A stretch of DNA of 64,000 nt from Arachis hypogaea (taxonomy: Eukaryota; Streptophyta; Magnoliopsida; Fabales; Fabaceae). The position numbers and the translations under genes were made by a program. The stretch lies in assembly GCF_003086295.3 (NCBI RefSeq), contig NC_092051.1, forward strand, positions 10,966,810 to 11,030,809, in the 5' to 3' direction. Positions 1 through 12,500 of the stretch are shown piece by piece (position 1 is the first letter of the stretch; each line of letters starts with the position of its first letter). Under the pieces are notes generated by a model that was not told where the DNA came from, did no database searches, and saw nothing but the letters and a program-made list of their open reading frames with translations.

Positions 1-2916
1 CATTGCCTTTTAAAACCAATAGGAAATCGTTCAAAACCCTTTTCAAAGAAACAATGTTTAATCTTTCAGAAATCCGAAATCTTTCCTTACTTATAAGAAA
101 ATCTCAATCAGAAATTAACCACGCAATCAAACAACACAATCATTAATTCAGCATCCAAGTTCATTCTCAAAAGTAGCACGCCAGGACAAACACAAGCAAG
201 ACAGACAAGGAAAGCACAAGTAGATAGCAGTTACAGCAAATAGTTCAAGTAGCAGTTAAGAACAGTTTAGCAATTAGGCAAACCAAAACAAGTTCAAACC
301 CAAGTAAAGCATACAAATGCATATGATGCATGCCTGTCCTATGGCTGATGAGGCTCATCTGTCGGTTATCCAGCCAACCCGACAAGTCTGAATTGTCCTT
401 AGACTGTCCCCCGACGTGCATCCCCAAGAGTCTATGCATAGCTTTTTCTCAAATAATCAATATTGCTCAATGGGGGTATCATTCCCGGGAATTTATATAG
501 TGCCCGGTCACACTTACGTCGTAGGGTCAACAGAGTATCGAGTTTTCAACCTGGTACACGTGGTGGCAAGCCACGGCACTTAATCCAGGGAACCTCGTAT
601 CTCAGATTCAAATTCATAAGCCATATAAATAATTCATTCATCACTCATCAATATCTAAGCCATTCTCAATATCATCATCATTCGTCAATCCATATCCCAT
701 TTTCAAATTCATTCAAAAATCATATTTCAAATTAATCCTCATCATCCTTCTTTCCATTAATCAACAATCTCGATTCAAAACATAATTCTTTCTTTTATAA
801 ATAAATCAATCTGAAACAAATAACGTTTAAGAACTAAATCTTTTTAAACAATTACTTCAATTCCAATTTTATAAAATTTCGGCAGCATCTCCTCTAAAAC
901 TCGGACTTTGCCACCCTTTTCGGGTCCCAACCAAACCAAACCAAACACCTGTTAATCATTCAAATCACTTCCAATAACAATTTTCACAACAACCACACTC
1001 AACACAAGGAAATTGCAAAATCCAGAATCCAATCAACCAATCCTATAAATTGCAATTTAAATCAACTTCATTCAACAGCATTAATCAATAATTAAGAACT
1101 TTCAATTTTCTTAAAAAGTTTCAAACCAAACCGTTCCTCAAACCTTGTTCGAACCATTACCAAAATAGTAAACTATTCTCAATATACAAACCGTTTCCAA
1201 ATATCTAGTCCTTTCCAAATTTGTTTTGAAATCAAATTCCGATATCAAATCCGGTTCAATATCAAATCAAATTTCAATCAATCAACTAATCAGAATATTT
1301 CAGCTTTCTCAATCAATCAATCTATCAATCAAACTAATAATCTCATTCATCCAAAACAACTCTATTTAATTCATAAAACTTAGGGAATCACCAAAGATAT
1401 ATTTTATGCATTAATATCGATTTATAACAACTTTGGAAAATAAAACGAGTTTAAGAAAAACACCCCTACCTCAAAAGTCAAAACCTTTAAGGGTTAACGC
1501 GTCAAGGGTCCTTTTTTAGTTTTAACTCGCGGCAGCAACCACGAGAAACGAAGAAGGATGACACCGCAACCGCCTCTATTTTAATCATACAGTTTCCAGA
1601 ACGCGACCCTAGCATATTAACATCATGAACTTCTCAAAATTTTATAGCAGAATAATAACGGTAAGAATTCCAAGGCTAGAATAAATTACCACAGTTAAAG
1701 AGAAAAATGCCACAACAGAGGGGCAGAAGCTCCGGCAGCTACCTCAAGTGACAACAACAGCCCCAGGCTCCGATGACGCAACTGTAAAAGCTCTGTAGTG
1801 ACAACAATGTTGCAGGAATTCAGAAGAATGGAGATTAAAACGAAACCCTTACCAACAGTGGATCCCAGTAACGGCAGCGCCGTTTCCCGGCAACCAGGCA
1901 CGGCGGTAAGGCTCGGCAACCCATCATCAACCGTGGCGACAGAGCATGCGACGGCGGCGGCGGCTTCGCGCTGCACGACAGCGCCGTCCCTCTCTCCACT
2001 GGAAGCCCTCTCTCTCTCTCTCGCTCTCTGCTCCAATGACGGCGACGTTTGCGGTTTCACTCGGCGGCGACGCGCATGGCGACGCGGTGGTGACGGGAAC
2101 AACTCGCCTCCTTCTTTGCATCACACCGTCTTTGTCTCTCTCAATCTCGACATCGCTCTCCTTTTCTCCTTCGAGCTTGACGGCATCGGACCCACAGTGG
2201 CGGCGGCAGCAAGGATGAACATGCAACCACAACAGCGGCGGCACTCTTTTCTCTCCTCTCCTCTCCTTCGGCTCCCCACTCCTCTACCCTCTCCGTTTTC
2301 CCTCTTCTCTTCTCTTTCTTTTTTTTTCTTTTTCCTTTCTTTCTTTTCTTTATCCGTATGTGTTGTGGGTGTGTCTTTGTTAGAGAAAGGGAAAGGGGGG
2401 AAATGGCGGCTAATTTAGGGGAAATTATGGTTAGGTTATTTTTTTTTTGTTTTAGCAATTTAGGGTTTAATTTGGATTTTGGTTATTTTTAATCAAATTA
2501 GGATATAGAGTGTTAATTTAAAATCTAATTTAATCTTTAAAATTATTTTAAAATATTATTTGTTGTATTAAAATACTAATTAGTTTGAAATCAAATTCTC
2601 TAATTGAATTTATAAGATAATAAGATTAATTTTCTTTATTCCTAAAATTTGAGGTATTAAATCATAAAAATATCAATTATTTGATTTAAGTCACAAATAT
2701 TCTTGTCATTCCGTAACTACTAATTTTGTAATTTAAATATAGAAAATAATTTAAAAATTATAAAATTAGGTAAAATTCTAATTAATTATCAAAACCTGAT
2801 TTAATTTTTGATTTAAATAACTTTAATAAAATAATTTCTGAAAATAAAATTTCTAATGAATCAATGAAATGAAATTAATTCACAATAAGATTTATTTGAA
2901 AATTTTGGGTCTTACA
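1..2916 (-). repeat. 3' LTR of the young element (partial)
   Basis: Second copy of the LTR at 6136-9525, beginning (minus strand) at 2916 with TGTAAGACCC. It contains a GC-rich CGG island at about 1850-2240, a long pyrimidine tract at 2245-2350, and an AT-rich stretch at 2430-2900. The short ORFs in it occur identically in both LTRs but are not conserved in the diverged LTR copies, so I treat the LTR as non-coding. Confidence 0.88.
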
Positions 2917-2937
2917 TCCTACCCACCTTATAAAAAC
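2917..2937 (-). other. Polypurine tract of the young element
   Basis: Read on the minus strand, a purine-rich AAGGTGGGTAGGA directly precedes the LTR start TGTAAGACCC, preceded by CGAGGACGAAAAG. This is the usual arrangement for plus-strand priming next to a 3' LTR in plant Ty3/gypsy elements and fixes the element's orientation. Confidence 0.75.
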
Positions 2938-5900
2938 TTTTCGTCCTCGAAAATTGATACAAAATAAAAGAGATTTCATATTACTTCACTCTTGAACTTA
3001 TTTAAAGAAAAGGCAAAAAAATTTTCAGTATATATATACATATAGTTTCAAATACCAGGTTTTTCATATGGCACAAAAGTATAAAGGGTATAAGTGTTAT
3101 GCGAAACAGAAGTTACAAGATAGGCTTGATGATATGTTTCAAACATGTGATAGTAAAGTAAGGTAAAAAAAATTTATAAATCAAATTTGGGTTAAAACGA
3201 TGTGCTTAATGTCCGCTTACTAATCCCATACCAACCTCAGAGATTCAACTATTCAAACTTCAACATAACTTATCTTCATCATTCTCAACCGTACTTCATT
3301 GAACAATTCATCCAAAGGTTCTCAATTTTGTCAACCACTTTACAAATCTTACTACTAGTCATAAGTCCCACATTAACAGAACCCTTTCACGTAAAATAAG
3401 GTTTCGCAACTCCCTGTGACGTCATACACTTACGGGTTTCACCTTTTGCGTTCACCAAACGTGTCCTAAAGGACTAAGGTGTTGTTTACTAAGTCTAACG
3501 GTCGCACAAGATACCAAAACTAATCTCGAGTATACTCAGAAGGATAATAGATCATAGGAAAAAAAGAAAAGCGACAAGAACTGCGTTCGCAAAAATTTGA
3601 GAGAACAAATGCAATTGCAGGTAAATAAGGATGCTCAAGCAACAAAGTTTACTAGAAAGAAATCGATTGATAATTTCAAGGATAATTCTTAGATCAAAGA
3701 AATTCAATAAGATCAATAAAAAGAAAATCCACGCATTAGTTTAAAACATATCCAAGCTGAGTCGAAGAAATATGAGATTTCATAGAAAAAGAATTATTTA
3801 AGACTATGGTGACGCATTACCGCGGAATAACTTCAAATGATCACGGGGTTTTTATAGTTCATGGAGGAATATGGAATTAATAGCCATGTTGCAAGAGTTT
3901 TAACATAGTCAGAAGTGTAAACAGTCAAGATATGCGTAAGGTACAAATGGCGAAGCAAGGAAATTTAAATTACACTCCAAAGAAAGAGAAGGAGGAACGA
4001 CACATCAAATTGATTGACACAATTTAAAACGCATAAGCCAATATTACATAATAAAAAGGGGCACTTTACATTTTCAAAGATTCAAGGACGGCATCGTACC
4101 CAAAACAATTTCAATGTTATGTCAAGAATACAAGATTTCATAAAAAGAAGTATAATAACAAGAATAGACATTCTTAAAGATCCAAATAATAGTTTACAAA
4201 TAAGAGGCGGACGAATAGGGAGATTAAAAAACTTCAATAGAGACAATAAGAAGAAAATGGTGCATTCGTTAGAATTGAATTCAAGCTGAATCAAGGTACA
4301 AGATTCACAAGAAGGTGACCAGAGTCAAGGACGTCATTTACAAAATCCAAGAAAATGTGTAGGAACGCAATCAAATGAAAGGTCCACACGAAATAGATAA
4401 ATTTAAGAGGGAGATCATTCTACCTAGTGAAAAAGAAGATATGAAATAAACAATTGAGGGAACTGAACAAAGTATAAATGTTTGCATTACCTTGAAACTT
4501 CGCGACTCCTTATAACCTTGTACACTTACCAAATTCATTTTTTGTGCGCACAATTCACATCACTAGAAGTTAACATACAAGGAATACGGAATTTGAGAAG
4601 AGAAGAACAAATGACATAAACGGTATTTACAAAAAATCGGGAGATTGCTCAGGTTCGCAGTTGGACAAGGAGGGTACTTCGCAAGAATTTGAAAGCACAC
4701 GTGAGGCTATCAACAGACAAAGATGTATATAAGCAATGGAGTGTAGTGTAAAGGGAGTTAATTCGAAAGCTTAAGAAAGAATTCTGAATCAAAGACTTTC
4801 GACATGGGCAATAATAGGAAAGAGAGTACAACAATTTAGAACAATTTCAAATTGAACCTAAAGAAATTGGTTTATCTTTTCTAAAGAAAGTATATAAATT
4901 CAATATTTTTCAAAAAAATTAAACAAAGGTAAATATTATGTTATGCTAAATCAAATTCAAATTAAAATGATTTGTGTGAAGTTTATTGAATGAAAATTAA
5001 CTGAAATAAAAATAAAAATCTTGCTTTAGGAAGTTTGAAGAGTTCGTAGATACATAGTTAAGTAAATAGATATATATATATACATAAAAATTCGAATAAT
5101 GTTGCAAAAGGATCAAATTATATTCAAATAAGAAAATCTAAGATAAAGTATTCTTGTAAAAATATATAAAGACTAAGTAGTACTTTTAAATAGAAGCATG
5201 TTTTAACTATATAAAGAAATTATTATATTTATTTTTTATGTAGGAAAGTACTTACAAAATCAAAGACTGTATTCAAAATTCAAATAATGGTTACAATCAG
5301 AATCAAACAGAGAAGAACCAAAATAAAACTATTTTTAAAAGAGATTCTAAAATAAGAGTTGTAAAAGAAAACTACTAGAATTGATACATTTTATTAAAAC
5401 AAGGTCAGTTCTCATCATTTTTGCGAAGAAACAAAAAACCAAAAATTGTAATCTGAGCAGGACACATAATAGTTGCAGAACACGAAACAGGAGAACTAAA
5501 TCGCATAATCAGTTCACTATGAATCGCGACTCTTAAGATTTCAAATAATTTAGGAATCAAGGATTATACATTGCACCAAAACTAATTCAAGATCAAATCA
5601 ATAAATACCAAATTTATGAACAGTGTCAAGGTTGAATGTTCCTTAAAGATTCTAGCAACAATTAGGAACAAAATCAAACAAGGATGTATATGGATGAGGA
5701 GATATGGTAGAAAAATATTCAAAACACATTTCAAGAAAGAAATCAAGAACTAGGGATTCCAATAAAATTGATAAAGAAAAGATAACGTCAAGCACGAATA
5801 AAGATTATACGTTGAAACAAAAATAATATCTAGAATTTAGTTTCTAGCGTTCCCAAAACCCGCGACTCGCATTATCTATGACTCATATATTGTCTACGAC

Positions 5901-6120
5901 AACCCATTAGTGCTTACATATACATAATTCACTAGTGTTAAGCCGGCCAAACTTAATACCAGGAATTATGCAATGCAAGACTAATGGCATTAATCAATAG
6001 ACCGTCATGTGCATAAAGCTCTAATTCTCGTTATTCAAACAAGATCTACTACATGACAGACTCTCAAAGTATGCAATTGAAGCATAACCGGTCCATTCCT
6101 CAGGCTCTACAGGAAAGACC
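2938..6120 (-). mobile_element. Interior of the young retroelement, no recognisable coding domains
   Basis: About 3.2 kb between PPT and PBS. Stops are frequent on both strands and the longest ORFs are 60-91 codons with no similarity I recognise. No zinc knuckle, DTG protease, YxDD or integrase HHCC motif is visible. The sequence is A-rich on the plus strand. It is either a decayed gag-pol region or the structured RNA filler typical of LARD-type elements. Confidence 0.7.
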
Positions 6121-6132
6121 GCTCTGATACCA
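6121..6132 (-). other. Primer-binding site, initiator tRNA-Met type
   Basis: On the minus strand this reads TGGTATCAGAGC, the standard plant PBS complementary to the 3' end of initiator tRNA-Met. It lies 3 nt inside the end of the 5' LTR at 6136. It confirms the minus-strand orientation. Confidence 0.92.
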
Positions 6133-6135
6133 TAA

Positions 6136-9100
6136 TGTAACACCCACACTATCAGAAGTCACGCTTCCGGCTGCGCTACTCTGATAGCAAGAAGTATTAC
6201 GACTACTTTACATATTAAATATTAAAATAGGAGCCTATGACTGGACACTGTATCGCTGATTTATTTGAAAAACCAAAAATTGAGACTTTATCTAAGAAAA
6301 ATACAAACATGCATAGATTCATATACAAAACTCCTTACATAGTAATTCAATATATTATACATATAAAACATACAATTCCTATCCCTCTTACAAACTTGTA
6401 ATAACAAAGACGAGGGAAAAAAATAATCTAATTAATACAACAGCATATAAACCAAACGCAGTATAACTCTTCTTAATACTTCTTCATCCGGTTCCTGAAA
6501 AGGTAAAGCTGTAGGGGGTGAGAACCTAACCACACGGTCTCACCTCGGAGTTTCAAAGTTGTCATAAGAAGATATTTAATAAGAAACTATTTTCAAGCTC
6601 AGTGATTATCATTGCCTTTTAAAACCAATAGGAAATCGTTCAAAACCCTTTTCAAAGAAACAATGTTTAATCTTTCAGAAATCCGAAATCTTTCCTTACT
6701 TATAAGAAAATCTCAATCAGAAATTAACCACGCAATCAAACAACACAATCATTAATTCAGCATCCAAGTTCATTCTCAAAAGTAGCACGCCAGGACAAAC
6801 ACAAGCAAGACAGACAAGGAAAGCACAAGTAGATAGCAGTTACAGCAAATAGTTCAAGTAGCAGTTAAGAACAGTTTAGCAATTAGGCAAACCAAAACAA
6901 GTTCAAACCCAAGTAAAGCATACAAATGCATATGATGCATGCCTGTCCTATGGCTGATGAGGCTCATCTGTCGGTTATCCAGCCAACCCGACAAGTCTGA
7001 ATTGTCCTTAGACTGTCCCCCGACGTGCATCCCCAAGAGTCTATGCATAGCTTTTTCTCAAATAATCAATATTGCTCAATGGGGGTATCATTCCCGGGAA
7101 TTTATATAGTGCCCGGTCACACTTACGTCGTAGGGTCAACAGAGTATCGAGTTTTCAACCTGGTACACGTGGTGGCAAGCCACGGCACTTAATCCAGGGA
7201 ACCTCGTATCTCAGATTCAAATTCATAAGCCATATAAATAATTCATTCATCACTCATCAATATCTAAGCCATTCTCAATATCATCATCATTCGTCAATCC
7301 ATATCCCATTTTCAAATTCATTCAAAAATCATATTTCAAATTAATCCTCATCATCCTTCTTTCCATTAATCAACAATCTCGATTCAAAACATAATTCTTT
7401 CTTTTATAAATAAATCAATCTGAAACAAATAACGTTTAAGAACTAAATCTTTTTAAACAATTACTTCAATTCCAATTTTATAAAATTTCGGCAGCATCTC
7501 CTCTAAAACTCGGACTTTGCCACCCTTTTCGGGTCCCAACCAAACCAAACCAAACACCTGTTAATCATTCAAATCACTTCCAATAACAATTTTCACAACA
7601 ACCACACTCAACACAAGGAAATTGCAAAATCCAGAATCCAATCAACCAATCCTATAAATTGCAATTTAAATCAACTTCATTCAACAGCATTAATCAATAA
7701 TTAAGAACTTTCAATTTTCTTAAAAAGTTTCAAACCAAACCGTTCCTCAAACCTTGTTCGAACCATTACCAAAATAGTAAACTATTCTCAATATACAAAC
7801 CGTTTCCAAATATCTAGTCCTTTCCAAATTTGTTTTGAAATCAAATTCCGATATCAAATCCGGTTCAATATCAAATCAAATTTCAATCAATCAACTAATC
7901 AGAATATTTCAGCTTTCTCAATCAATCAATCTATCAATCAAACTAATAATCTCATTCATCCAAAACAACTCTATTTAATTCATAAAACTTAGGGAATCAC
8001 CAAAGATATATTTTATGCATTAATATCGATTTATAACAACTTTGGAAAATAAAACGAGTTTAAGAAAAACACCCCTACCTCAAAAGTCAAAACCTTTAAG
8101 GGTTAACGCGTCAAGGGTCCTTTTTTAGTTTTAACTCGCGGCAGCAACCACGAGAAACGAAGAAGGATGACACCGCAACCGCCTCTATTTTAATCATACA
8201 GTTTCCAGAACGCGACCCTAGCATATTAACATCATGAACTTCTCAAAATTTTATAGCAGAATAATAACGGTAAGAATTCCAAGGCTAGAATAAATTACCA
8301 CAGTTAAAGAGAAAAATGCCACAACAGAGGGGCAGAAGCTCCGGCAGCTACCTCAAGTGACAACAACAGCCCCAGGCTCCGATGACGCAACTGTAAAAGC
8401 TCTGTAGTGACAACAATGTTGCAGGAATTCAGAAGAATGGAGATTAAAACGAAACCCTTACCAACAGTGGATCCCAGTAACGGCAGCGCCGTTTCCCGGC
8501 AACCAGGCACGGCGGTAAGGCTCGGCAACCCATCATCAACCGTGGCGACAGAGCATGCGACGGCGGCGGCGGCTTCGCGCTGCACGACAGCGCCGTCCCT
8601 CTCTCCACTGGAAGCCCTCTCTCTCTCTCTCGCTCTCTGCTCCAATGACGGCGACGTTTGCGGTTTCACTCGGCGGCGACGCGCATGGCGACGCGGTGGT
8701 GACGGGAACAACTCGCCTCCTTCTTTGCATCACACCGTCTTTGTCTCTCTCAATCTCGACATCGCTCTCCTTTTCTCCTTCGAGCTTGACGGCATCGGAC
8801 CCACAGTGGCGGCGGCAGCAAGGATGAACATGCAACCACAACAGCGGCGGCACTCTTTTCTCTCCTCTCCTCTCCTTCGGCTCCCCACTCCTCTACCCTC
8901 TCCGTTTTCCCTCTTCTCTTCTCTTTCTTTTTTTTTCTTTTTCCTTTCTTTCTTTTCTTTATCCGTATGTGTTGTGGGTGTGTCTTTGTTAGAGAAAGGG
9001 AAAGGGGGGAAATGGCGGCTAATTTAGGGGAAATTATGGTTAGGTTATTTTTTTTTTGTTTTAGCAATTTAGGGTTTAATTTGGATTTTGGTTATTTTTA

Positions 9101-9525
9101 ATCAAATTAGGATATAGAGTGTTAATTTAAAATCTAATTTAATCTTTAAAATTATTTTAAAATATTATTTGTTGTATTAAAATACTAATTAGTTTGAAAT
9201 CAAATTCTCTAATTGAATTTATAAGATAATAAGATTAATTTTCTTTATTCCTAAAATTTGAGGTATTAAATCATAAAAATATCAATTATTTGATTTAAGT
9301 CACAAATATTCTTGTCATTCCGTAACTACTAATTTTGTAATTTAAATATAGAAAATAATTTAAAAATTATAAAATTAGGTAAAATTCTAATTAATTATCA
9401 AAACCTGATTTAATTTTTGATTTAAATAACTTTAATAAAATAATTTCTGAAAATAAAATTTCTAATGAATCAATGAAATGAAATTAATTCACAATAAGAT
9501 TTATTTGAAAATTTTGGGTCTTACA
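6136..9525 (-). repeat. 5' LTR of the young element (complete, 3390 bp)
   Basis: Bounded by TGTAACACCC at 6136 and GGGTCTTACA ending at 9525 (plus strand), giving TG...CA ends on either strand. At 3.4 kb it is a long LTR. The following bases TATCT (9526-9530) would be the target duplication; the matching copy lies outside the window. It is inserted in an older relative (9526-13155). Confidence 0.9.
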
Positions 9526-12500
9526 TATCTGCATATTATTAATATTACAAGCATTACACAATCAAAATTCTATCCCTCTTGTGAAGACTTGCAAAATTAA
9601 AGGCGAGGGAAACATAAAACTAAGATAATACAAAATAATGTCGAATAAACAGAAAATAAATATAATTCTCCTGAAACTCCGTCGCCCATATCCTGAAAAG
9701 GGAAAAACCTGTAGGGGAGTGAGAACATCGTCTTCGAAAGGGTTCTCACTATAGGGTTACAGAATTGCTATAATAAGATACAAAAATAAAACCATTTTTA
9801 ATGTATAGTGATTAATAACCGCCTTATGCTTCTTTTCAAAACCAAAGATTTAATATTCAAAATCCAAAATCCTCTCTAAAAGGGAAAGCTGTTAATTTCT
9901 CAGAAATCCAAAAGCTCCCCTTTTTTTCTAAAGTTTTTCCCTAGACAGCATGAATGATCAAACTGTTCCAAGCATAGGTTCATTAAGTCTATGCTGAACC
10001 AGTCTGGTTTTTCATACTTTTCTAAACCGAAAACACAACCAAACACAGCATTCAGCCCATCTCATAATCAACCACGGCCCTAGGCCCAAGCAGCTCAATC
10101 AACAACCAATTCATCACAATCCAACCCATTCTCAGCCACAAACACAAGTAAGAAGGTTCAAACACAATCAAGCAGTTATATCAACTAGAGCAATTAGCAA
10201 TTAACATAACTATTCACATAGGCAAACCAATTATAATATGCACACCCAAACAATGTCATATAAATGCATATTATACATGCCTGTCCTACTGGCATGAGCT
10301 CACGCGTCGGTTATGTTGCCAGACCCGACTCGGATAAGCGGGATTCAACCACCGTCCTTATCCGTAGGTTCCACAAGCAAGCGGGACTAAACCACTATCC
10401 TTGCCCGGAACACGCAAGCGGGATTTAAACCACCGTCCTTGCCAAATAATTTATCAATATGTGAGCGGGACAAAATCACCATCCTCACTGCAGGCGGGAC
10501 AAAACCACCATCCCTGCATAACGATTTACGCACTGAGCAAACGGGACTATACCACCATCCTTGCCAGGCCTCATCATATTCTCAATAACATCCACAATCA
10601 ATCAGACTCAAAATCTTATTTCAAAAATCATTCTTGGCCCACTTTCAAATCACAAACGTATTCAGTTTACATCTTGCCAAGAACCACTTTTCTTAAGTAA
10701 ATTTTCTTTTCAAAACTTTCAAACAACTTCATAACCAAGTCAGATTCAAAATCTCTTCTGAAAGACTCAAAATCACTCATTTTCAAATCATTCGCTCCAT
10801 CACTTTGAAATCAAGAGTTATTAATCAACAACCTTGGCAAGGACTCAAGACTTTAGGGAAGAATAACCTGCCTCATTTCTTAAACTCTTCAGAAATTCTC
10901 GGAATCATAGTTGCTTAAGTTGAGATAAATTAAAGTAAAGATTTAAAATCAAAACCAAAGCATGTAAGCCAAGAGTTCTGAACTAGTTTCAAAACCAAAA
11001 TTATTTAAGTAAAAAAAAAACCAATTTCTTTTCATTCTTAAATCAGAAACTCTCCCAAAGGCTCAGAATTGTTTAGTCGAACTTAAAGAATACTTTAAGA
11101 GCAACACGAAATTAATTAATCAAGTTCAATTTCTTTCAAATTCCGCTAAACTCACCCAAAGGTACTTCTTTAACCAAACTTCAAAACATGGCCCCTTCAT
11201 ATTTAAATCAATCGGGAAACATAAACTTTTATTAAACAGTTTAAACTCAAAACACCAATTTCTTAATAAATCAAGAACCAATTCGTAGAACCTTTCAAGT
11301 CCAAATCTTTTTCTAAATCACATTTTAAAATAGAATCTAGATTTTTATGAAAATTCGACAACATCTCCCTAAAACTTGGACTTTGCCACCCTTTCGGGTC
11401 CCAACCAAACCAATTCTCAACTCCTTTCCAAAGGATTCAAGACCAAATCAGTTTCCAATAAACAAAACTTAGAACTTTAAATATCAAAAATCATTTCAAG
11501 CCAAACCAATTAGAAATCTCAATTTTAATAAAATTAGACATTATCTCAGTCAAGCAGACAACCATATTCATCTAAGATAAACCAAACAATGCATAAGACT
11601 TACATAATCACCAAAAAAGCATTTCGCTCGTCATATCAATTTATAACAATTTCACTTTAAAATAAATTAGTTTTATAAAAACCCCTACCTCGGTAAGCGA
11701 AACCATAATCCAAACGTGTCAACTGAACTCTTTTCTCTCAGCCCGGAATCAACAGCAACCAAAACCTCAGCTCCACTTACTTTCTCAATAGCAGAACAGC
11801 CTCAATCGTGACATGCAAACTCGATTTCTAATTCCTAAAAACATTAATTTCGCGAAAATCTTAAAACCCATAACGAAAAACTAACGATGAGGGTTCGAAA
11901 TAGAGTACACTTACGGTGACAGCAGAACTGAGCAGCCGCAATCCCAAACTGACTCGGCGGGAGCTTCGACAACGGCTAGAAACTCCAGTGGTTCAATGGC
12001 AACCTAAAAATTCGACATGCAAACCTCGGAGCTCGACCCTACGGTAACCAAGATCTCAGAATCTCTAGCCAAACATAACAGAATATTGATTTCAAAGGTT
12101 CCGGAACAAAATACTTACCAAGACGATCAGGGTTCCACTGGCGGTCACCAGCAATGGCGGTTATGGCGGCAGTGACGTCAGCGGACAGCCTAACGGCGAC
12201 AGAAGTCACACCGGCGCGAATCAGAGGCACGAATGGCGGTGATGGTGTCCATGACGACGGCACAACGGCGGCGCTGGTTCTTCCCAGCTCGTCGGGGTTC
12301 AGGCTCAATCTCTCCTCTCTCATCTGGGCTCGACGGCGACACGGGCTTCAGGGAACGGCGACGCCGACCTCTCTTTGTGCGGCCCTCTCCCTGGGTTTTG
12401 GTCTTCCTCCGTGACGGCGTGCAGCAGAACGCGATAATCGGTTCGGCGGCGGAATAGGTTCGGCGGCAGCAGGCAGTGATGCCATGGTGGCTGGGTAGTA

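Larger units (their letters stand above)
1..9525 (-). mobile_element. Young non-autonomous LTR retrotransposon (LARD-like), minus strand, left end cut by the window
   Basis: Positions 1-2916 recur at 6610-9525 with a constant offset of 6609 and no difference where I compared them. On the minus strand the layout is 5' LTR (6136-9525), PBS (6121-6132), a 3.2-kb interior, PPT (2917-2937) and 3' LTR (1-2916, about 473 bp missing off the left edge). LTRs start TGTAAGACCC and end GGGTGTTACA. No gag, protease, reverse transcriptase or integrase is visible, so it must be mobilised in trans. The PPT and PBS resemble Ty3/gypsy chromovirus (Tekay-type) signals; that class is an inference. LTR identity implies very recent insertion. 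Confidence 0.88.

Noticed and set aside
245..735. 64- and 90-codon ORFs in the LTR
   Set aside because: Duplicated only because the LTR is duplicated. The ORFs change length in the copy at 22497-26288 and have no recognisable domain.
1798..2418. 206-codon ORF in the GC island of the LTR (repeated at 8407-9027), plus overlapping antisense ORFs
   Set aside because: Simple-composition Ser/Leu/Phe and Arg runs from CGG and CT tracts. Not preserved in the diverged LTR copies; overlapping frames are equally open.
10331..10564. CRISPR-like repeat array
   Set aside because: The repeats are the loops and the 'spacers' are self-complementary stems and short linkers. The context is a plant LTR, with no cas genes.
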